NCBI RefSeq assembly: GCF_006125015.1
Contig: NZ_SZZN01000001.1
Location: forward strand, 2,046,001-2,110,000
Source: Roseovarius arcticus
GTDB lineage: Bacteria > Pseudomonadota > Alphaproteobacteria > Rhodobacterales > Rhodobacteraceae
Length of the DNA: 64,000 bases
Reading direction: 5' to 3'
Shown piece by piece: positions 1 to 8,361 of this stretch (position 1 is its first letter; the number at the start of each line of letters is the position of its first letter). A program made the position numbers and the translations under genes. Under the pieces are notes generated by a model. That model was given only the letters and a program-made list of their open reading frames with translations. It did not search any database and was not told where the DNA came from.

Positions 1-41
1 AGGCGGCGTTTCTGAAACAGTTGTCTTTTGCTGTTTGCCAT
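1..41 (-). CDS. rplR: 50S ribosomal protein L18, N-terminal fragment
   Basis: Only the first 13 codons lie in the window, reading MANSKRQLFQKRR, which matches the usual start of bacterial L18, a 5S-rRNA-binding protein of the large subunit. It starts 11 bases after the rplF stop, with a GGAACGGGTAG stretch before the ATG. It sits where the spc operon order (rplF then rplR) predicts. The rest lies beyond the left edge. Confidence 0.85.
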   Translation of the reverse strand, partial: MANSKRQLFQKRR

Positions 42-52
42 CTACCCGTTCC

Positions 53-586
53 TTACTTCTTCTTGCCTTCTTTCTGGAAGACGTACTCATCTTTGTAGCG
101 AATACCTTTGCCCTTGTAGGGCTCTGGTGGACGCCAGTCGCGAATATTCGCTGCGACCTGACCGACGAGCTGCTTGTCCGTACCCTCAACCGTAATCTCA
201 GTGGGCTTGGGAACAGTAACAGTCACACCTTCCGGAACTTGAAAATCGACGTCATGCGACAGGCCGAGGTTCAGTTTCAGGGTAGTGCCCTGAAGCTGTG
301 CCCGGTAACCAACGCCGCGAATTTCAAGCTCTTTCTTGAACGTTGCATTGGTGCCGTGAACGACGTTGGCGACAACAGTGCGGGTCATACCCCACTGCTG
401 GCGCGCGCGCTTGGACTTGCCACGCGGAGTGATCGTGATCTTGCCATCGTCGATGGTCAGCGTCACGTCATCCGTCGCGGTAAAGCTCTTGGTTGCCTTG
501 GGGCCTTTGACTTCAAGCGTCTGGCCGCTGAGCGACGCAGTGACACCATCAGGCAGGGACACAGGGATTTTACCGATACGAGACAT
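53..586 (-). CDS. rplF: 50S ribosomal protein L6
   Basis: L6 is a two-domain protein that binds 23S rRNA near the sarcin-ricin loop and the GTPase centre. The 177 residues match the E. coli length. The N-terminus [15 protein letters not shown] and the C-terminal PYKGKGIRY signature (about residues 155-163) identify it. The start has a strong AAGGAGG seven bases upstream of ATG. It follows rpsH by 12 bases and precedes rplR, the standard spc order, so it is probably co-transcribed from the promoter ahead of rpmC. Confidence 0.98.
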   Translation of the reverse strand: MSRIGKIPVSLPDGVTASLSGQTLEVKGPKATKSFTATDDVTLTIDDGKITITPRGKSKRARQQWGMTRTVVANVVHGTNATFKKELEIRGVGYRAQLQGTTLKLNLGLSHDVDFQVPEGVTVTVPKPTEITVEGTDKQLVGQVAANIRDWRPPEPYKGKGIRYKDEYVFQKEGKKK

Positions 587-598
587 TATATGGCCTCC

Positions 599-991
599 TT
601 AGAATACGGTGCAGAGCACTTCGCCGCCAACATTCTGGCTGCGCGCGCTTGCATCCGACATCACACCCTTGGGGGTGGAGACAATCGACACGCCCAAGCC
701 CTGACGGACCGACGGGATGTCCTTGACGCCCAGGTAGACGCGACGACCGGGCTTGGAAACCCGCTTCATTTCGCGAATGACAGGGGTGCCATCGAAGTAT
801 TTCAGGCTGATCTCGATAGCCGGGTGGCCATCCTTGCCAGTCGCAGCTTCAAAGCCGCGAATGTACCCTTCGTCTGCCAAAACACCGAGCACACGCTCGC
901 GCATTTTAGAGGCTGGGGTGATCACTGTGGATTTGCCGCGCATGGATGCGTTGCGGATCCGTGTGAGCATATCGCCGATAGGATCATTCAT
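599..991 (-). CDS. rpsH: 30S ribosomal protein S8
   Basis: S8 binds the central domain of 16S rRNA and is an early assembly protein of the platform. The 130 residues equal the usual length. The N-terminus [16 protein letters not shown] and the C-terminal signature STPKGVMSD (about residues 106-114) are diagnostic. In E. coli S8 is the translational repressor of the spc operon by binding near the rplE start. Whether that holds here cannot be told from the sequence. The gene has a GGGAG ribosome-binding site and sits 12 bases after rpsN. Confidence 0.98.
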   Translation of the reverse strand: MNDPIGDMLTRIRNASMRGKSTVITPASKMRERVLGVLADEGYIRGFEAATGKDGHPAIEISLKYFDGTPVIREMKRVSKPGRRVYLGVKDIPSVRQGLGVSIVSTPKGVMSDASARSQNVGGEVLCTVF

Positions 992-1003
992 ATCAAATCT
1001 CCC

Positions 1004-1309
1004 TTACCAGCTGGATTTCACGAGGCCAGGTGCCAGGCCGGCTTGGCCCAGTTCCCGCAGCGCGATACGCGACACTTTGAGCTTGCGATAATACGCATGC
1101 GGACGGCCCGTCAGTTGGCAGCGGTTGTGCAGACGTGTTGCACTGCTATTGCGGGGCAGATCCGCCAGCTTCAAAGTTGCGCGGAAGCGCTCCTCCATCG
1201 GCTTGCTCTCGTCTTGGATGATCTCCTTGAGCGCGGCACGCTTTGCCGCAAACTTGTCGACCAACTTCTGGCGCTTCTTCTCGCGCTCGATCATTGCTTT
1301 CTTAGCCAT
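1004..1309 (-). CDS. rpsN: 30S ribosomal protein S14 (zinc-free type)
   Basis: S14 is a late assembly protein of the 30S head. The 101-residue length and the absence of CxxC pairs (one Cys, in [11 protein letters not shown]) place it in the long, zinc-independent class typical of Proteobacteria. The end [17 protein letters not shown] is characteristic. It lies between rplE (19 bases upstream) and rpsH, as in other spc operons. Confidence 0.98.
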   Translation of the reverse strand: MAKKAMIEREKKRQKLVDKFAAKRAALKEIIQDESKPMEERFRATLKLADLPRNSSATRLHNRCQLTGRPHAYYRKLKVSRIALRELGQAGLAPGLVKSSW

Positions 1310-1328
1310 AACTCTCTCTCCCGCTGCT

Positions 1329-1892
1329 TCAGCTGTTGAAGGGCATGTTGAAATGCTTCAACAGCGCCTTGGCTTCAGCGTCGGTCTTCGCCGTGGTTGC
1401 GATGATTACGTCCATGCCCCAAGCCTCGTCGATTTTGTCGTACTCGATCTCGGGGAAAACGATGTGTTCCTTGATGCCGAACGCATAGTTGCCGTTGCCA
1501 TCAAAGGATTTGCCCGAAACGCCGCGAAAGTCGCGGATCCGGGGCATCGCGACCGTGACTAGACGGTCGAGGAAGTCATACATGCGGGCACCGCGCAGGG
1601 TGACCTTGGTCCCCAGCGGCATGTCCTCGCGAACGCGGAAACCGGCGATGGAAACCTTGGCTTTGGTTACGACGGCCTTCTGACCAGCAATCGTTGTCAG
1701 GTCATCCTGAGCCGACTTGGCCTTCTTGCTGTCGCGGACGGCCTCGGCACCGCAGCCGATGTTCAGGACAATCTTGTCCAGACGCGGGATCTGCATGTCG
1801 TTGGTATAGCCGAACTCTTCTTTCAGCTTTGCCTTGATCTCGCTGTCGAACTGCGTGCGCAGACGCGGGGTATAGTCAACTGTATCAAGCAT
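1329..1892 (-). CDS. rplE: 50S ribosomal protein L5
   Basis: L5 binds 5S rRNA and helix 84 of 23S rRNA in the central protuberance and contacts the P-site tRNA. The 187 residues are slightly longer than E. coli L5 (179). Recognisable parts are [16 protein letters not shown] (about 33-48) and [16 protein letters not shown]. The first 8 bases overlap the end of rplX, so the two are probably translationally coupled. Confidence 0.98.
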   Translation of the reverse strand: MLDTVDYTPRLRTQFDSEIKAKLKEEFGYTNDMQIPRLDKIVLNIGCGAEAVRDSKKAKSAQDDLTTIAGQKAVVTKAKVSIAGFRVREDMPLGTKVTLRGARMYDFLDRLVTVAMPRIRDFRGVSGKSFDGNGNYAFGIKEHIVFPEIEYDKIDEAWGMDVIIATTAKTDAEAKALLKHFNMPFNS

Positions 1893-2196
1893 CGATCACA
1901 TCCCCCGTGGTTTTGGCGATACGCACTTTCTTGCCGTCCTTAACGTCAAACCCGACGCGGGTCGGCTTGCCCTTGGCATCCAGCAGCGCAATGTTGCTGA
2001 GGTCGATGGGCATCGCTTTGGGCAGGCGTCCGCCCTGTGCGGTCTGGCTCTGGCGTGTGTGGCGGATCGCCATGTTCACGCCATCGACGACGGCCTTTCC
2101 GGCCTTGGGATCAACGGAGGCGATCGTGCCCTCTTTGCCCTTATCCTTGCCAGCGAGCATGACGACTTTGTCGCCCTTTTTCAGTTTGGCAGCCAT
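1885..2196 (-). CDS. rplX: 50S ribosomal protein L24
   Basis: L24 is an assembly-initiator protein that binds the 5' domain of 23S rRNA. The KOW motif near the N-terminus ([17 protein letters not shown], about residues 7-23) identifies it. Length is 103 aa. It starts one base after the rplN stop and overlaps the start of rplE by 8 bases. This tight packing fits stoichiometric co-translation. Confidence 0.97.
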   Translation of the reverse strand: MAAKLKKGDKVVMLAGKDKGKEGTIASVDPKAGKAVVDGVNMAIRHTRQSQTAQGGRLPKAMPIDLSNIALLDAKGKPTRVGFDVKDGKKVRIAKTTGDVIDA

Positions 2197-2197
2197 A

Positions 2198-2566
2198 TCA
2201 CAGCACCTCCGGGGCGAGCGAGATGATTTTCATGAACTTCTTGGCGCGCAATTCGCGGACCACCGGGCCAAAGATCCGCGTACCGACCGGCTCACCTGCG
2301 TTGTTCAGGATCACGGCGGCGTTGCGGTCAAAGCGGATGGCGGTGCCGTCTTCGCGGCGCACTTCCTTGGCCGTGCGAACGACGACAGCCTTACGGACGT
2401 CACCTTTCTTCACGCGGCCGCGTGGGATGGCTTCCTTGACCGAGACGACAATGATGTCGCCGACGGATGCGTATCTACGCTTGGAACCACCCAGAACCTT
2501 AATGCACTGAACACGGCGAGCGCCGCTATTGTCAGCAACATCCAGGTTTGTCTGCATCTGGATCAT
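2198..2566 (-). CDS. rplN: 50S ribosomal protein L14
   Basis: L14 forms part of the subunit interface and bridges to 16S rRNA. The 122 aa length is standard. The N-terminus [20 protein letters not shown] and the motif [18 protein letters not shown] are diagnostic. It follows rpsQ with a 76-base gap, the largest inside this part of the spc operon. Confidence 0.98.
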   Translation of the reverse strand: MIQMQTNLDVADNSGARRVQCIKVLGGSKRRYASVGDIIVVSVKEAIPRGRVKKGDVRKAVVVRTAKEVRREDGTAIRFDRNAAVILNNAGEPVGTRIFGPVVRELRAKKFMKIISLAPEVL

Positions 2567-2642
2567 TTGATTACTCCCGACCTACCGGGGGGCGATGCGG
2601 CCCTTGCCCCGGGGTTTCGATTGAACTGGATGCTCTGCAGGC

Positions 2643-2873
2643 TTACGCCGGCAGAACCTCCCAGCGTTTCGTCTTGGAACGTGGCGGGCATTCGATGATG
2701 CGCACCTTGTCACCCACCTTGAACGTATTGTTCTCGTCGTGGGCGCGATATTTCTTGGACTTCCGAATCGTCTTTTGCAGAACCGGATGCTTGAAGCGGC
2801 GTTCGACCGAAACCGAGATGGTCTGCGCGTTGGCGTCGCTGGTCACGGTGCCGGAGAGGATACGTTTGGGCAT
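2643..2873 (-). CDS. rpsQ: 30S ribosomal protein S17
   Basis: S17 is a small OB-fold primary 16S rRNA-binding protein. The 76 aa sequence starts [18 protein letters not shown] and contains [20 protein letters not shown], the family signature. It lies 12 bases downstream of rpmC and is probably on the same transcript. Confidence 0.97.
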   Translation of the reverse strand: MPKRILSGTVTSDANAQTISVSVERRFKHPVLQKTIRKSKKYRAHDENNTFKVGDKVRIIECPPRSKTKRWEVLPA

Positions 2874-2885
2874 CTTGCAGGCTCC

Positions 2886-3089
2886 TTATTCTGCTGCCGC
2901 AGCTGCGGCTTTCTCGTTGAGAATGGTCAGCACGCGGGCGGCGCTGCGACGTGCAACGCGCATCTGCGATGCGTTTTCCAACTGGCCAGTGGCGGCCTGA
3001 AAGCGCAGGTTAAACTGTGCCTTTTTCAGGTTCGCCAGCTCTTCGCGCAGCTGGTCGGGTGTCTTTTCACGTAGTTCCTTGGCGTCCAT
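2886..3089 (-). CDS. rpmC: 50S ribosomal protein L29
   Basis: L29 sits at the polypeptide exit tunnel and helps dock SRP and trigger factor. The 67 aa reading [18 protein letters not shown] with [13 protein letters not shown] is typical. The ATG has an AAAGGA site eight bases upstream. In most bacteria rpmC directly follows rplP. Here about 1.3 kb separates them and a promoter-like sequence lies upstream, so rpmC appears to be the first gene of a separate transcription unit. Confidence 0.97.
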   Translation of the reverse strand: MDAKELREKTPDQLREELANLKKAQFNLRFQAATGQLENASQMRVARRSAARVLTILNEKAAAAAAE

Positions 3090-3384
3090 CGCCGTATTCC
3101 TTTCAACATCACTGGAGGGCCCGCATGTATCAAATGGTCCGATACATTAGGTCACCCTGATTCCGGTGGAGATCCTTGTGATCTGGCGCGTATAGGGCTG
3201 TTGGCTCATGGGCGCAACCCCTTAGGTCAGCGGCGCCGGTCGCTGGGCTAAAGGTCCGGGATCACGGACGCGCCCGAGAAGCGTGCCTACATACATCACC
3301 CCGGACCGCATCGACCTGATGCAGGCCTGACGCGGGCTTCGATCCTCTCTCGCCACGCGCGGCGCGCTACGCTATGACGCGGCC
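3090..3384 (-). promoter_or_regulatory. Leader/promoter region of the rpmC unit
   Basis: This gap of about 300 bases contains no supported gene. On the minus strand a promoter-like pair reads TTGCGC, 17 bases, TATACG. The -10 hexamer is identical to that of the rpsL promoter. Closer to rpmC there is an inverted repeat, ATGTATC (3125-3131) and GATACAT (3141-3147), with a 9-base spacer. The promoter is an inference from sequence and from the terminator after rplP, and the inverted repeat could be an operator or a hairpin. Confidence 0.45.
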
Positions 3385-4005
3385 ATGTCAAATATATCCT
3401 CGCTCTTTGTCACCCGCCTTTACCGCGCGCATCTGCGTGAGCTGGGCAAACCCCTTGACCCATCCGAGCTGGAGGCCTCCTGCTGGTCCATCGCCGAAGA
3501 CGACGAGGCCGGCCAGACATGGTGCGAGGAAAACAGCTATGCCGGTTACACCAGCTATGCATCACTCGACGACCTGCCCTACCGCTTCCCAATCTTTCGC
3601 GATCTGGTGAAGGTTTTGGACAAGCATGTCGCAGCGTTTGCTGATGACCTACAGTTCGATCTGGGTGGCAAGAAGCTGAAACTGGACAGCCTCTGGATCA
3701 ATATCCTGCCCGAAGGCGGCACGCACTCATCGCATATCCATCCACATTCGGTAGTATCCGGTACGACCTACGTCACCATGCCCGAAGGCACCAGCGCGAT
3801 TAAATTCGAAGACCCTCGCTTGCCCATGATGATGGCGGCACCCGCAAGGGTGAAGGACGCGCGGGACGAGTTGCGAACGTTCTCCTATGTCACGCCCGAG
3901 GCCGGCGAAGTGCTGCTGTGGGAGTCGTGGCTGCGGCACGAGGTGCCGATGAACATGTCAGAAGACGACCGGATAAGCGTTAGCTTTAATTACGGGTGGG
4001 GGTGA
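3385..4005 (+). CDS. 2OG-Fe(II) oxygenase family protein (TIGR02466-like)
   Basis: The 206 aa protein resembles the TIGR02466/2OG-FeII_Oxy_5 family, a double-stranded beta-helix fold of unknown substrate. A cluster of His residues (114, 117, 119, 121) followed by SVVSGTTYVTMP, then a distal SWLRHEVPMN with His185 and Arg196 in DDRISVSFNY, look like the iron and oxoglutarate ligands. The start is the ATG giving MSNISSLFVTRLYRAHL, and no strong ribosome-binding site precedes it. It is transcribed against the surrounding ribosomal genes, between rplP and rpmC, which suggests it was inserted there. Confidence 0.75.
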   Translation: MSNISSLFVTRLYRAHLRELGKPLDPSELEASCWSIAEDDEAGQTWCEENSYAGYTSYASLDDLPYRFPIFRDLVKVLDKHVAAFADDLQFDLGGKKLKLDSLWINILPEGGTHSSHIHPHSVVSGTTYVTMPEGTSAIKFEDPRLPMMMAAPARVKDARDELRTFSYVTPEAGEVLLWESWLRHEVPMNMSEDDRISVSFNYGWG

Positions 4006-4018
4006 GTGCCCTCCACAT

Positions 4019-4285
4019 TTAGAGCAATTTCAGCGAAGTCAGATAAGCTACGATCTCATCAGGGCTCTTAATGGAAGTCATATCGAGTTCTGATAACTTC
4101 ACAGAATGTGTCTGAAAGTCCTTTCTATTCTGTGCTACAAAAATGTCCCGCTTGGCGTGGACATGCGAATAAGCATAAATCACGTATCATCACGAATTAC
4201 GCCACTTCGAGGATTCTTTTGCTTGAATCGCGCCTTCGCCCACAGCCTGCGTTGGCTAAAGTTATTCTCATTGAATCCTCTCAAA
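4019..4285 (-). pseudogene. Frameshifted remnant of a PIN-like domain protein
   Basis: An open stretch from a GTG at 4183 to a TAA at 4019 encodes 54 aa reading VIYAYSHVHAKRDIFVAQNR and ending IVAYLTSLKLL. Its RDIFVAQNRKDF resembles the DxFVTNDxDF region late in PIN-like nuclease domains. Just upstream a different frame reads RRLWAKARFKQKNPRSGVIR then DDT and a stop, and the two segments would join if one base were restored near 4184. It is bounded upstream by the rplP terminator. I infer a decayed toxin-like gene. The family call rests on motif resemblance only. Confidence 0.4.
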
Positions 4286-4325
4286 AATAAAGCCCCCGCT
4301 GATTTCTCAGCGGGGGCTTTTCTCA
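4281..4325. terminator. Strong bidirectional Rho-independent terminator after rplP
   Basis: A perfect 14-bp stem (4289-4302 with 4307-4320) closes a TTTC loop and is flanked by T-rich tracts on both strands: ATTTTTG downstream on the minus strand and TTTTCTC on the plus strand. It lies about 60 bases past the rplP stop and should end the rplB-rplP transcript. It could also stop plus-strand readthrough from the oxygenase-like gene. Confidence 0.85.
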
Positions 4326-4383
4326 ATCTCTAGCGTTGGTCCAGCTCGCACATTGCTGTGCAATCGGCTGCGCCGAAACGCTG

Positions 4384-4797
4384 TTACCAGTCTTCGCGCG
4401 TGACGACCCGTGTCTTGATCGGCAGCTTCATCGCCGCAAGGCGCAGGGCCTCGACCGCGATTTCTTCGCTGACGCCGTCAAGCTCGAACATGATCCGGCC
4501 CGGCTTGACCCGTGCGGCCCAATAATCGACCGAGCCTTTACCTTTACCCATGCGGACTTCGGTAGGCTTGGACGTAACTGGCACGTCCGGGAAAATCCGG
4601 ATCCAGACACGGCCCTGACGCTTCATGTGACGTGTCATCGCGCGGCGAGCCGCCTCGATCTGACGTGCTGTCACACGCTCGGGCTGAGTCGCCTTCAATC
4701 CGAAGGAGCCGAAGTTCAGGTCAGAGCCACCTTTGGCCTCACCCTTGATGCGGCCTTTGAACTGCTTGCGGAATTTAGTGCGTTTTGGTTGTAGCAT
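4384..4797 (-). CDS. rplP: 50S ribosomal protein L16
   Basis: L16 binds 23S and 5S rRNA near the A-site tRNA elbow and organises the peptidyl transferase centre. The 137 aa begin [19 protein letters not shown] and include [20 protein letters not shown], both diagnostic. It starts 13 bases after rpsC. Unlike the usual arrangement it is not followed by rpmC but by a strong terminator, making it the last gene of its unit. Confidence 0.98.
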   Translation of the reverse strand: MLQPKRTKFRKQFKGRIKGEAKGGSDLNFGSFGLKATQPERVTARQIEAARRAMTRHMKRQGRVWIRIFPDVPVTSKPTEVRMGKGKGSVDYWAARVKPGRIMFELDGVSEEIAVEALRLAAMKLPIKTRVVTREDW

Positions 4798-4810
4798 CTG
4801 TCATTCCCCC

Positions 4811-5518
4811 TTAGCGACGGCCACCAGCACCGCGAGGTGCCGGACCGTCCTGAAGTTCCTGAGCCTTCCGGTCACGCGCGGACGGGTCGTGATCCATGAT
4901 CTCACCTTTGAAGATCCAGGTCTTGATCCCGATAATGCCGTAGGCAGTCAGTGCCTCGACATGCGCGTAATCGATATCGGCCCGCAGCGTATGCAGGGGC
5001 ACGCGGCCCTCGCGGTACCATTCGGTCCGGGCGATCTCGGCGCCGCCAAGGCGGCCGGCGAGGTTCACACGGATGCCAAGGGCACCCATACGCATGGCGT
5101 TTTGCACAGCACGTTTCATCGCACGGCGAAAGCTGACCCGGCGCTCCAACTGCTGGGCGATGCTCTCACCCACCAGCGCAGCATCCAACTCGGGCTTGCG
5201 CACTTCGACGATGTTCAGGTGCAGCTCGCTTGCCGTCATCGCCGCCAGCTTCTTGCGCAGGGTTTCGATGTCTGCGCCTTTCTTGCCGATGATGACGCCG
5301 GGGCGCGCTGTATGAACAGTAACGCGGCACTTTTTGTGCGGGCGCTCGATGATCACCCGGCTTACGCCGGCCTGCTTGCACTCGGTCTTGATGAACTCGC
5401 GCATGGCCAGATCTTCGAGCAGCAGATTACCGTAATCTTTGGTGTCCGCATACCAGCGGCTGTCCCAAGTACGGTTGATCTGCAGGCGCATGCCAATCGG
5501 ATTTACTTTATTACCCAT
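4811..5518 (-). CDS. rpsC: 30S ribosomal protein S3
   Basis: S3 forms part of the mRNA entry tunnel and helicase activity of the 30S subunit. The 235 aa contain [20 protein letters not shown] and a KH domain with [18 protein letters not shown] (about 74-91). The ATG overlaps the rplV stop by one base, a sign of translational coupling. The Gly/Arg-rich C-terminus (PRGAGGRR) is common in this protein. Confidence 0.98.
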   Translation of the reverse strand: MGNKVNPIGMRLQINRTWDSRWYADTKDYGNLLLEDLAMREFIKTECKQAGVSRVIIERPHKKCRVTVHTARPGVIIGKKGADIETLRKKLAAMTASELHLNIVEVRKPELDAALVGESIAQQLERRVSFRRAMKRAVQNAMRMGALGIRVNLAGRLGGAEIARTEWYREGRVPLHTLRADIDYAHVEALTAYGIIGIKTWIFKGEIMDHDPSARDRKAQELQDGPAPRGAGGRR

Positions 5519-5898
5519 CAGGCTTGCTCCTCGACTTGACGCACAATGATCGTGATTTCCGAGAACGGCTTGCGCAGCGCGCCAAACCGGCCGCGAGCAC
5601 GCGGGCGACCGCGCTTCATGACCAGGTTCTTGCCGACATAGGCCTCGGCCACAACTAACTCGTCCACGTCGAGATTGTGGTTATTCTCGGCGTTGGCGAT
5701 GGCAGACTGCAGGCACTTGCGCACATCGTCCGCGATCCGCTTTTGCGAGAACGTGAGCTCTGTGAGGGCCTTGTCCACCTTCTTGCCACGGATCAGCTGT
5801 GCCAAAAGGTTCAGTTTCTGCGGGCTGGTGCGAAGCATCCGGAGTTTGGACCGGGCTTCGTTATCGGCCACGCGGCGGGGGTTCTTTTCCTTGCCCAT
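5518..5898 (-). CDS. rplV: 50S ribosomal protein L22
   Basis: L22 lines the peptide exit tunnel with a beta-hairpin loop near the macrolide site. The 126 aa include [20 protein letters not shown] and the C-terminal hairpin region [14 protein letters not shown]. No deletion in the loop is evident. It follows rpsS by three bases and overlaps rpsC by one base. Confidence 0.97.
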   Translation of the reverse strand: MGKEKNPRRVADNEARSKLRMLRTSPQKLNLLAQLIRGKKVDKALTELTFSQKRIADDVRKCLQSAIANAENNHNLDVDELVVAEAYVGKNLVMKRGRPRARGRFGALRKPFSEITIIVRQVEEQA

Positions 5899-5901
5899 GA
5901 C

Positions 5902-6180
5902 TTACTTCCGCTTCGCTTTTTTGTCGGCGGAGTGACCGGTATAGGTCCGTGTCGGTGAATACTCACCGAACTTCTGACCGATCATGTCTTCGCTGACGTT
6001 GACAGGGATATGCTTGCGACCGTTGTAGACGCCAAACGTCAAGCCCACGAACTGGGGCAGGATCGTCGAGCGGCGCGACCATATCTTGATGACTTCGTTA
6101 CGACCGCCCTCACGCGACGCTTCGGCCTTTTTCAGGACGTAGGCGTCGACAAAGGGGCCTTTCCATACAGAACGTGCCAT
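5902..6180 (-). CDS. rpsS: 30S ribosomal protein S19
   Basis: S19 sits in the 30S head and forms bridges with L5. The 92 aa have the family signature [18 protein letters not shown] at the start and the central [16 protein letters not shown] block, here [19 protein letters not shown]. It is three bases downstream of rplB and three bases upstream of rplV. Confidence 0.98.
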   Translation of the reverse strand: MARSVWKGPFVDAYVLKKAEASREGGRNEVIKIWSRRSTILPQFVGLTFGVYNGRKHIPVNVSEDMIGQKFGEYSPTRTYTGHSADKKAKRK

Positions 6181-6183
6181 ATC

Positions 6184-7026
6184 TTAGCGGCCCTTCTTCT
6201 TGGCGTGACGCGAGCGGATGATCAGCTTCTGCGACGCCTTGTTCTTATTGCGGGTACGGTAGCCTTTGGTCGGCTTGCCCCATGGGGTTACCGGGTGACG
6301 ACCGCCAGATGTCCGGCCTTCACCACCACCATGCGGGTGATCGACCGGGTTCATGACGACACCGCGCACAGATGGGCGAACGCCCTTGTGACGCATGCGG
6401 CCGGCCTTACCGTAGTTCTGGTTCGAGTTGTCGGGGTTTGAAACCGCGCCAACCGTCGCCTTGCACTCTTGGCGGACCAGACGCAGCTCGCCCGAGCTGA
6501 GACGGATCTGAGCGTAGCCACCATCACGGCCAACGAACTGAGCATAGGTGCCTGCCGCGCGTGCGATCTGGCCGCCCTTGCCCGGCTTCATCTCGATATT
6601 GTGGATGATCGTACCGATGGGCATGCCCGAGAACGGCATGCAGTTGCCGGGCTTGATGTCGACCTTGGTGCCGGAATAGATCTTGTCACCAATCGCAAGA
6701 CGCTGAGGCGCCAGGATATAGGTCTGCTCGCCATCGTCATACTTGACGAGAGCGATGAATGCGGTCCGGTTCGGGTCATATTCGATCCGCTCGACGGTGG
6801 CCGCCATATCGAATTTGTTACGTTTGAAATCAACGATCCGGTAGAGGCGTTTGGCCCCACCCCCGCGACGACGCGATGTGATACGTCCGGTGTTGTTCCG
6901 GCCGCCCGATTTCGACAAACCCTCAGTGAGGGATTTGACGGGACGTCCTTTATACAGCTCCGAACGGTCGATCAGCACCAGCCCGCGCTGGCCCGGCGTC
7001 GTTGGCTTATACGACTTGAGTGCCAT
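6184..7026 (-). CDS. rplB: 50S ribosomal protein L2
   Basis: L2 is required for subunit joining and peptidyl transferase activity. Length is 280 aa. The C-terminal [18 protein letters not shown] carries the conserved histidine of the family. In other bacteria rplB directly follows rplW. Here 1.3 kb including a broken methyltransferase gene separates them, and a promoter-like sequence with a leader hairpin precedes rplB, so it probably opens its own operon (rplB-rpsS-rplV-rpsC-rplP). Confidence 0.98.
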   Translation of the reverse strand: MALKSYKPTTPGQRGLVLIDRSELYKGRPVKSLTEGLSKSGGRNNTGRITSRRRGGGAKRLYRIVDFKRNKFDMAATVERIEYDPNRTAFIALVKYDDGEQTYILAPQRLAIGDKIYSGTKVDIKPGNCMPFSGMPIGTIIHNIEMKPGKGGQIARAAGTYAQFVGRDGGYAQIRLSSGELRLVRQECKATVGAVSNPDNSNQNYGKAGRMRHKGVRPSVRGVVMNPVDHPHGGGEGRTSGGRHPVTPWGKPTKGYRTRNKNKASQKLIIRSRHAKKKGR

Positions 7027-7498
7027 GCTTCCTGTCTTCCGTTTAGCAAACGGCGGATGTGTGTTCCGCCTATGTAGGGTGGGACTTGCCCACCATGGGT
7101 ATAGGGCCCCGAAGGTCCCCGGCTATATCGTCATTCAAGACGAAAACGAAGCCCCGGACGAATCCGGGGCTGCGTTGATAGGGTCGTGTATGGTCTGCGC
7201 GCGGTAGGGTCAAGTGGATGATGAAGGATTTCGGGGTGCCGGACCCCTGCCCCGCATAAGCGCTACATATGCCGGGCGGGCGCCTGACCGGGGGCTGGCG
7301 CTGCAACGCTGCGGCGAAGCGCTCTATCCCCGCCAAGTCCCTCCACCCTTCATTGGGCAGCGCCCGACCGCCAAAGCGCCAGACCGCGGGCCGGTCAGGC
7401 GCTCGCCCGGCGCGCTGCGCGCGCTATTTGGGCAGGTGTTGACAATTTTATACGCATAGTTTCTGTCAGCAAGTTACACTTGGTATGCACAACGATCT
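7027..7498 (-). promoter_or_regulatory. rplB promoter and structured leader
   Basis: No gene is supported in this 472-base gap. On the minus strand TTGACC (7208-7213), 17 bases, TACACG (7185-7190) resembles the other ribosomal promoters in the window. A 9-bp GC-rich hairpin with a TTCG loop (7150-7171) would fall a few bases after the predicted transcript start and is followed by TTCGTTTTCG, so it could be a leader hairpin or an early attenuator. Nearer rplB, a palindrome GGTGGG/CCCACC (7078-7094) belongs to an extragenic repeat also found upstream of tuf. The rest, about 7214-7498, shows nothing I recognise. Confidence 0.5.
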
Positions 7499-8245
7499 CT
7501 ATCCGACGCGAGCCGCCAAAATATGTAGTGGGAGAGTAAATTTCTGAGGCTCATCCTTGAGGCTCGATAATGCCTCTAACTCAATGGCCGCCAAGGCACC
7601 GGCGTGTCCATCAACTGCCGCTTTTCTGTAAGCTGACCAAGACTGCACATATGCTGCAATTTGCGAGGGACGCCAGTTCAGTTCACATTTAAATTCCGGA
7701 GTCTCAAGTTCTTGAAACGGCATATCTAATTCATTCGCTGAATAGCCCCGCCAGCTTAATCGATTAGCGTCAGACCAGTAAGGTTCCAGAACTGCATTCA
7801 TAGGGTCAAGCAGCGCGGTCTGTGTATCGTCACGCGCATCCGCTCGATGATAAGTCCAAGCACACAATATCGCGCCATTGCATGCCACACGGCTGACTTC
7901 CGCCCAGAACTTGGCATGGTCGAACCAGTGCAGCGCTGTTGCTACTGTTATCGCTCCGACCAAGTTATCCCCGAGACCGGATTGATCTGCGGGTGCTGTT
8001 GCAAATGTCACTTTAGAGTCTGAGGGAGCTTTAGCCAATTGCGCCGGATCGATGTCCGTAGCGTGCACGTGCGAAAAACTCTTAGTCAGAGAAAACGCCG
8101 CTTGCCCTGTTCAAGTCCCAACATCCCACGCGATTTTCTTGCAGGGCGCGCGATCGGCGATCCAATCAAAAAGATCGTTCGGGTAAGTGGGACGCGCTGA
8201 CGCATACGCACGGGCCTGCAACCCAAAGGTCGTCGCGTTATGCAT
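7499..8245 (-). pseudogene. Class I SAM-dependent methyltransferase with in-frame stop
   Basis: The reading frame from ATG at 8245 to TAG at 7499 encodes a methyltransferase of about 248 aa resembling Methyltransf_11 proteins, but it is interrupted by TGA at 8111-8113. The interrupted segment reads WDVGT-stop-TGQAA, so the stop replaces the second Gly of the SAM-binding motif I (DVGTGTGQAA), a single-base GGA to TGA change. Later motifs are intact: HATDIDPAQL, GAITVATALHWFDHAKFW. Reinitiation downstream would lack motif I, so an active enzyme is unlikely. A sequencing error is possible. It lies between rplW and rplB. Confidence 0.8.
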
Positions 8246-8300
8246 AATCTCACCCAAGCCCAATTTGACTAGAATGATAGCGTAGAGACATTAAACAATC

Positions 8301-8336
8301 TTGCAAACGAAAACCCCGGCCACCACAGCCGGGGTT
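8301..8336 (-). terminator. Rho-independent terminator after rplW
   Basis: On the minus strand a 9-bp stem AACCCCGGC/GCCGGGGTT (8312-8320 with 8328-8336) is followed by TTCGTTTG. It lies 25 bases past the rplW stop and would separate the rpsL-to-rplW unit from rplB and the broken methyltransferase gene. The T-tract is interrupted, so termination may be partial. Confidence 0.7.
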
Positions 8337-8361
8337 CCTAAACCTTCAAGCCAACCTGACC

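Noticed and set aside
35..1339. A 434-aa plus-strand frame through rplF, rpsH and rpsN
   Set aside because: It lies antisense to three unmistakable ribosomal genes and resembles no known protein. It is a high-GC shadow frame.
4106..4333. A plus-strand 75-aa frame downstream of the oxygenase
   Set aside because: It runs through the rplP terminator stem and shows no domain. The minus-strand PIN-like remnant explains the region better.
7439..7455. TTGACA followed by TATACG on the plus strand
   Set aside because: The hexamers are only four bases apart, far from the 16-18 needed, so it is not a promoter.
8111..8113. Selenocysteine or other recoding at the TGA of the methyltransferase
   Set aside because: The position is a glycine in the family's motif, no downstream stem-loop typical of SECIS was seen, and a single-base loss is simpler.
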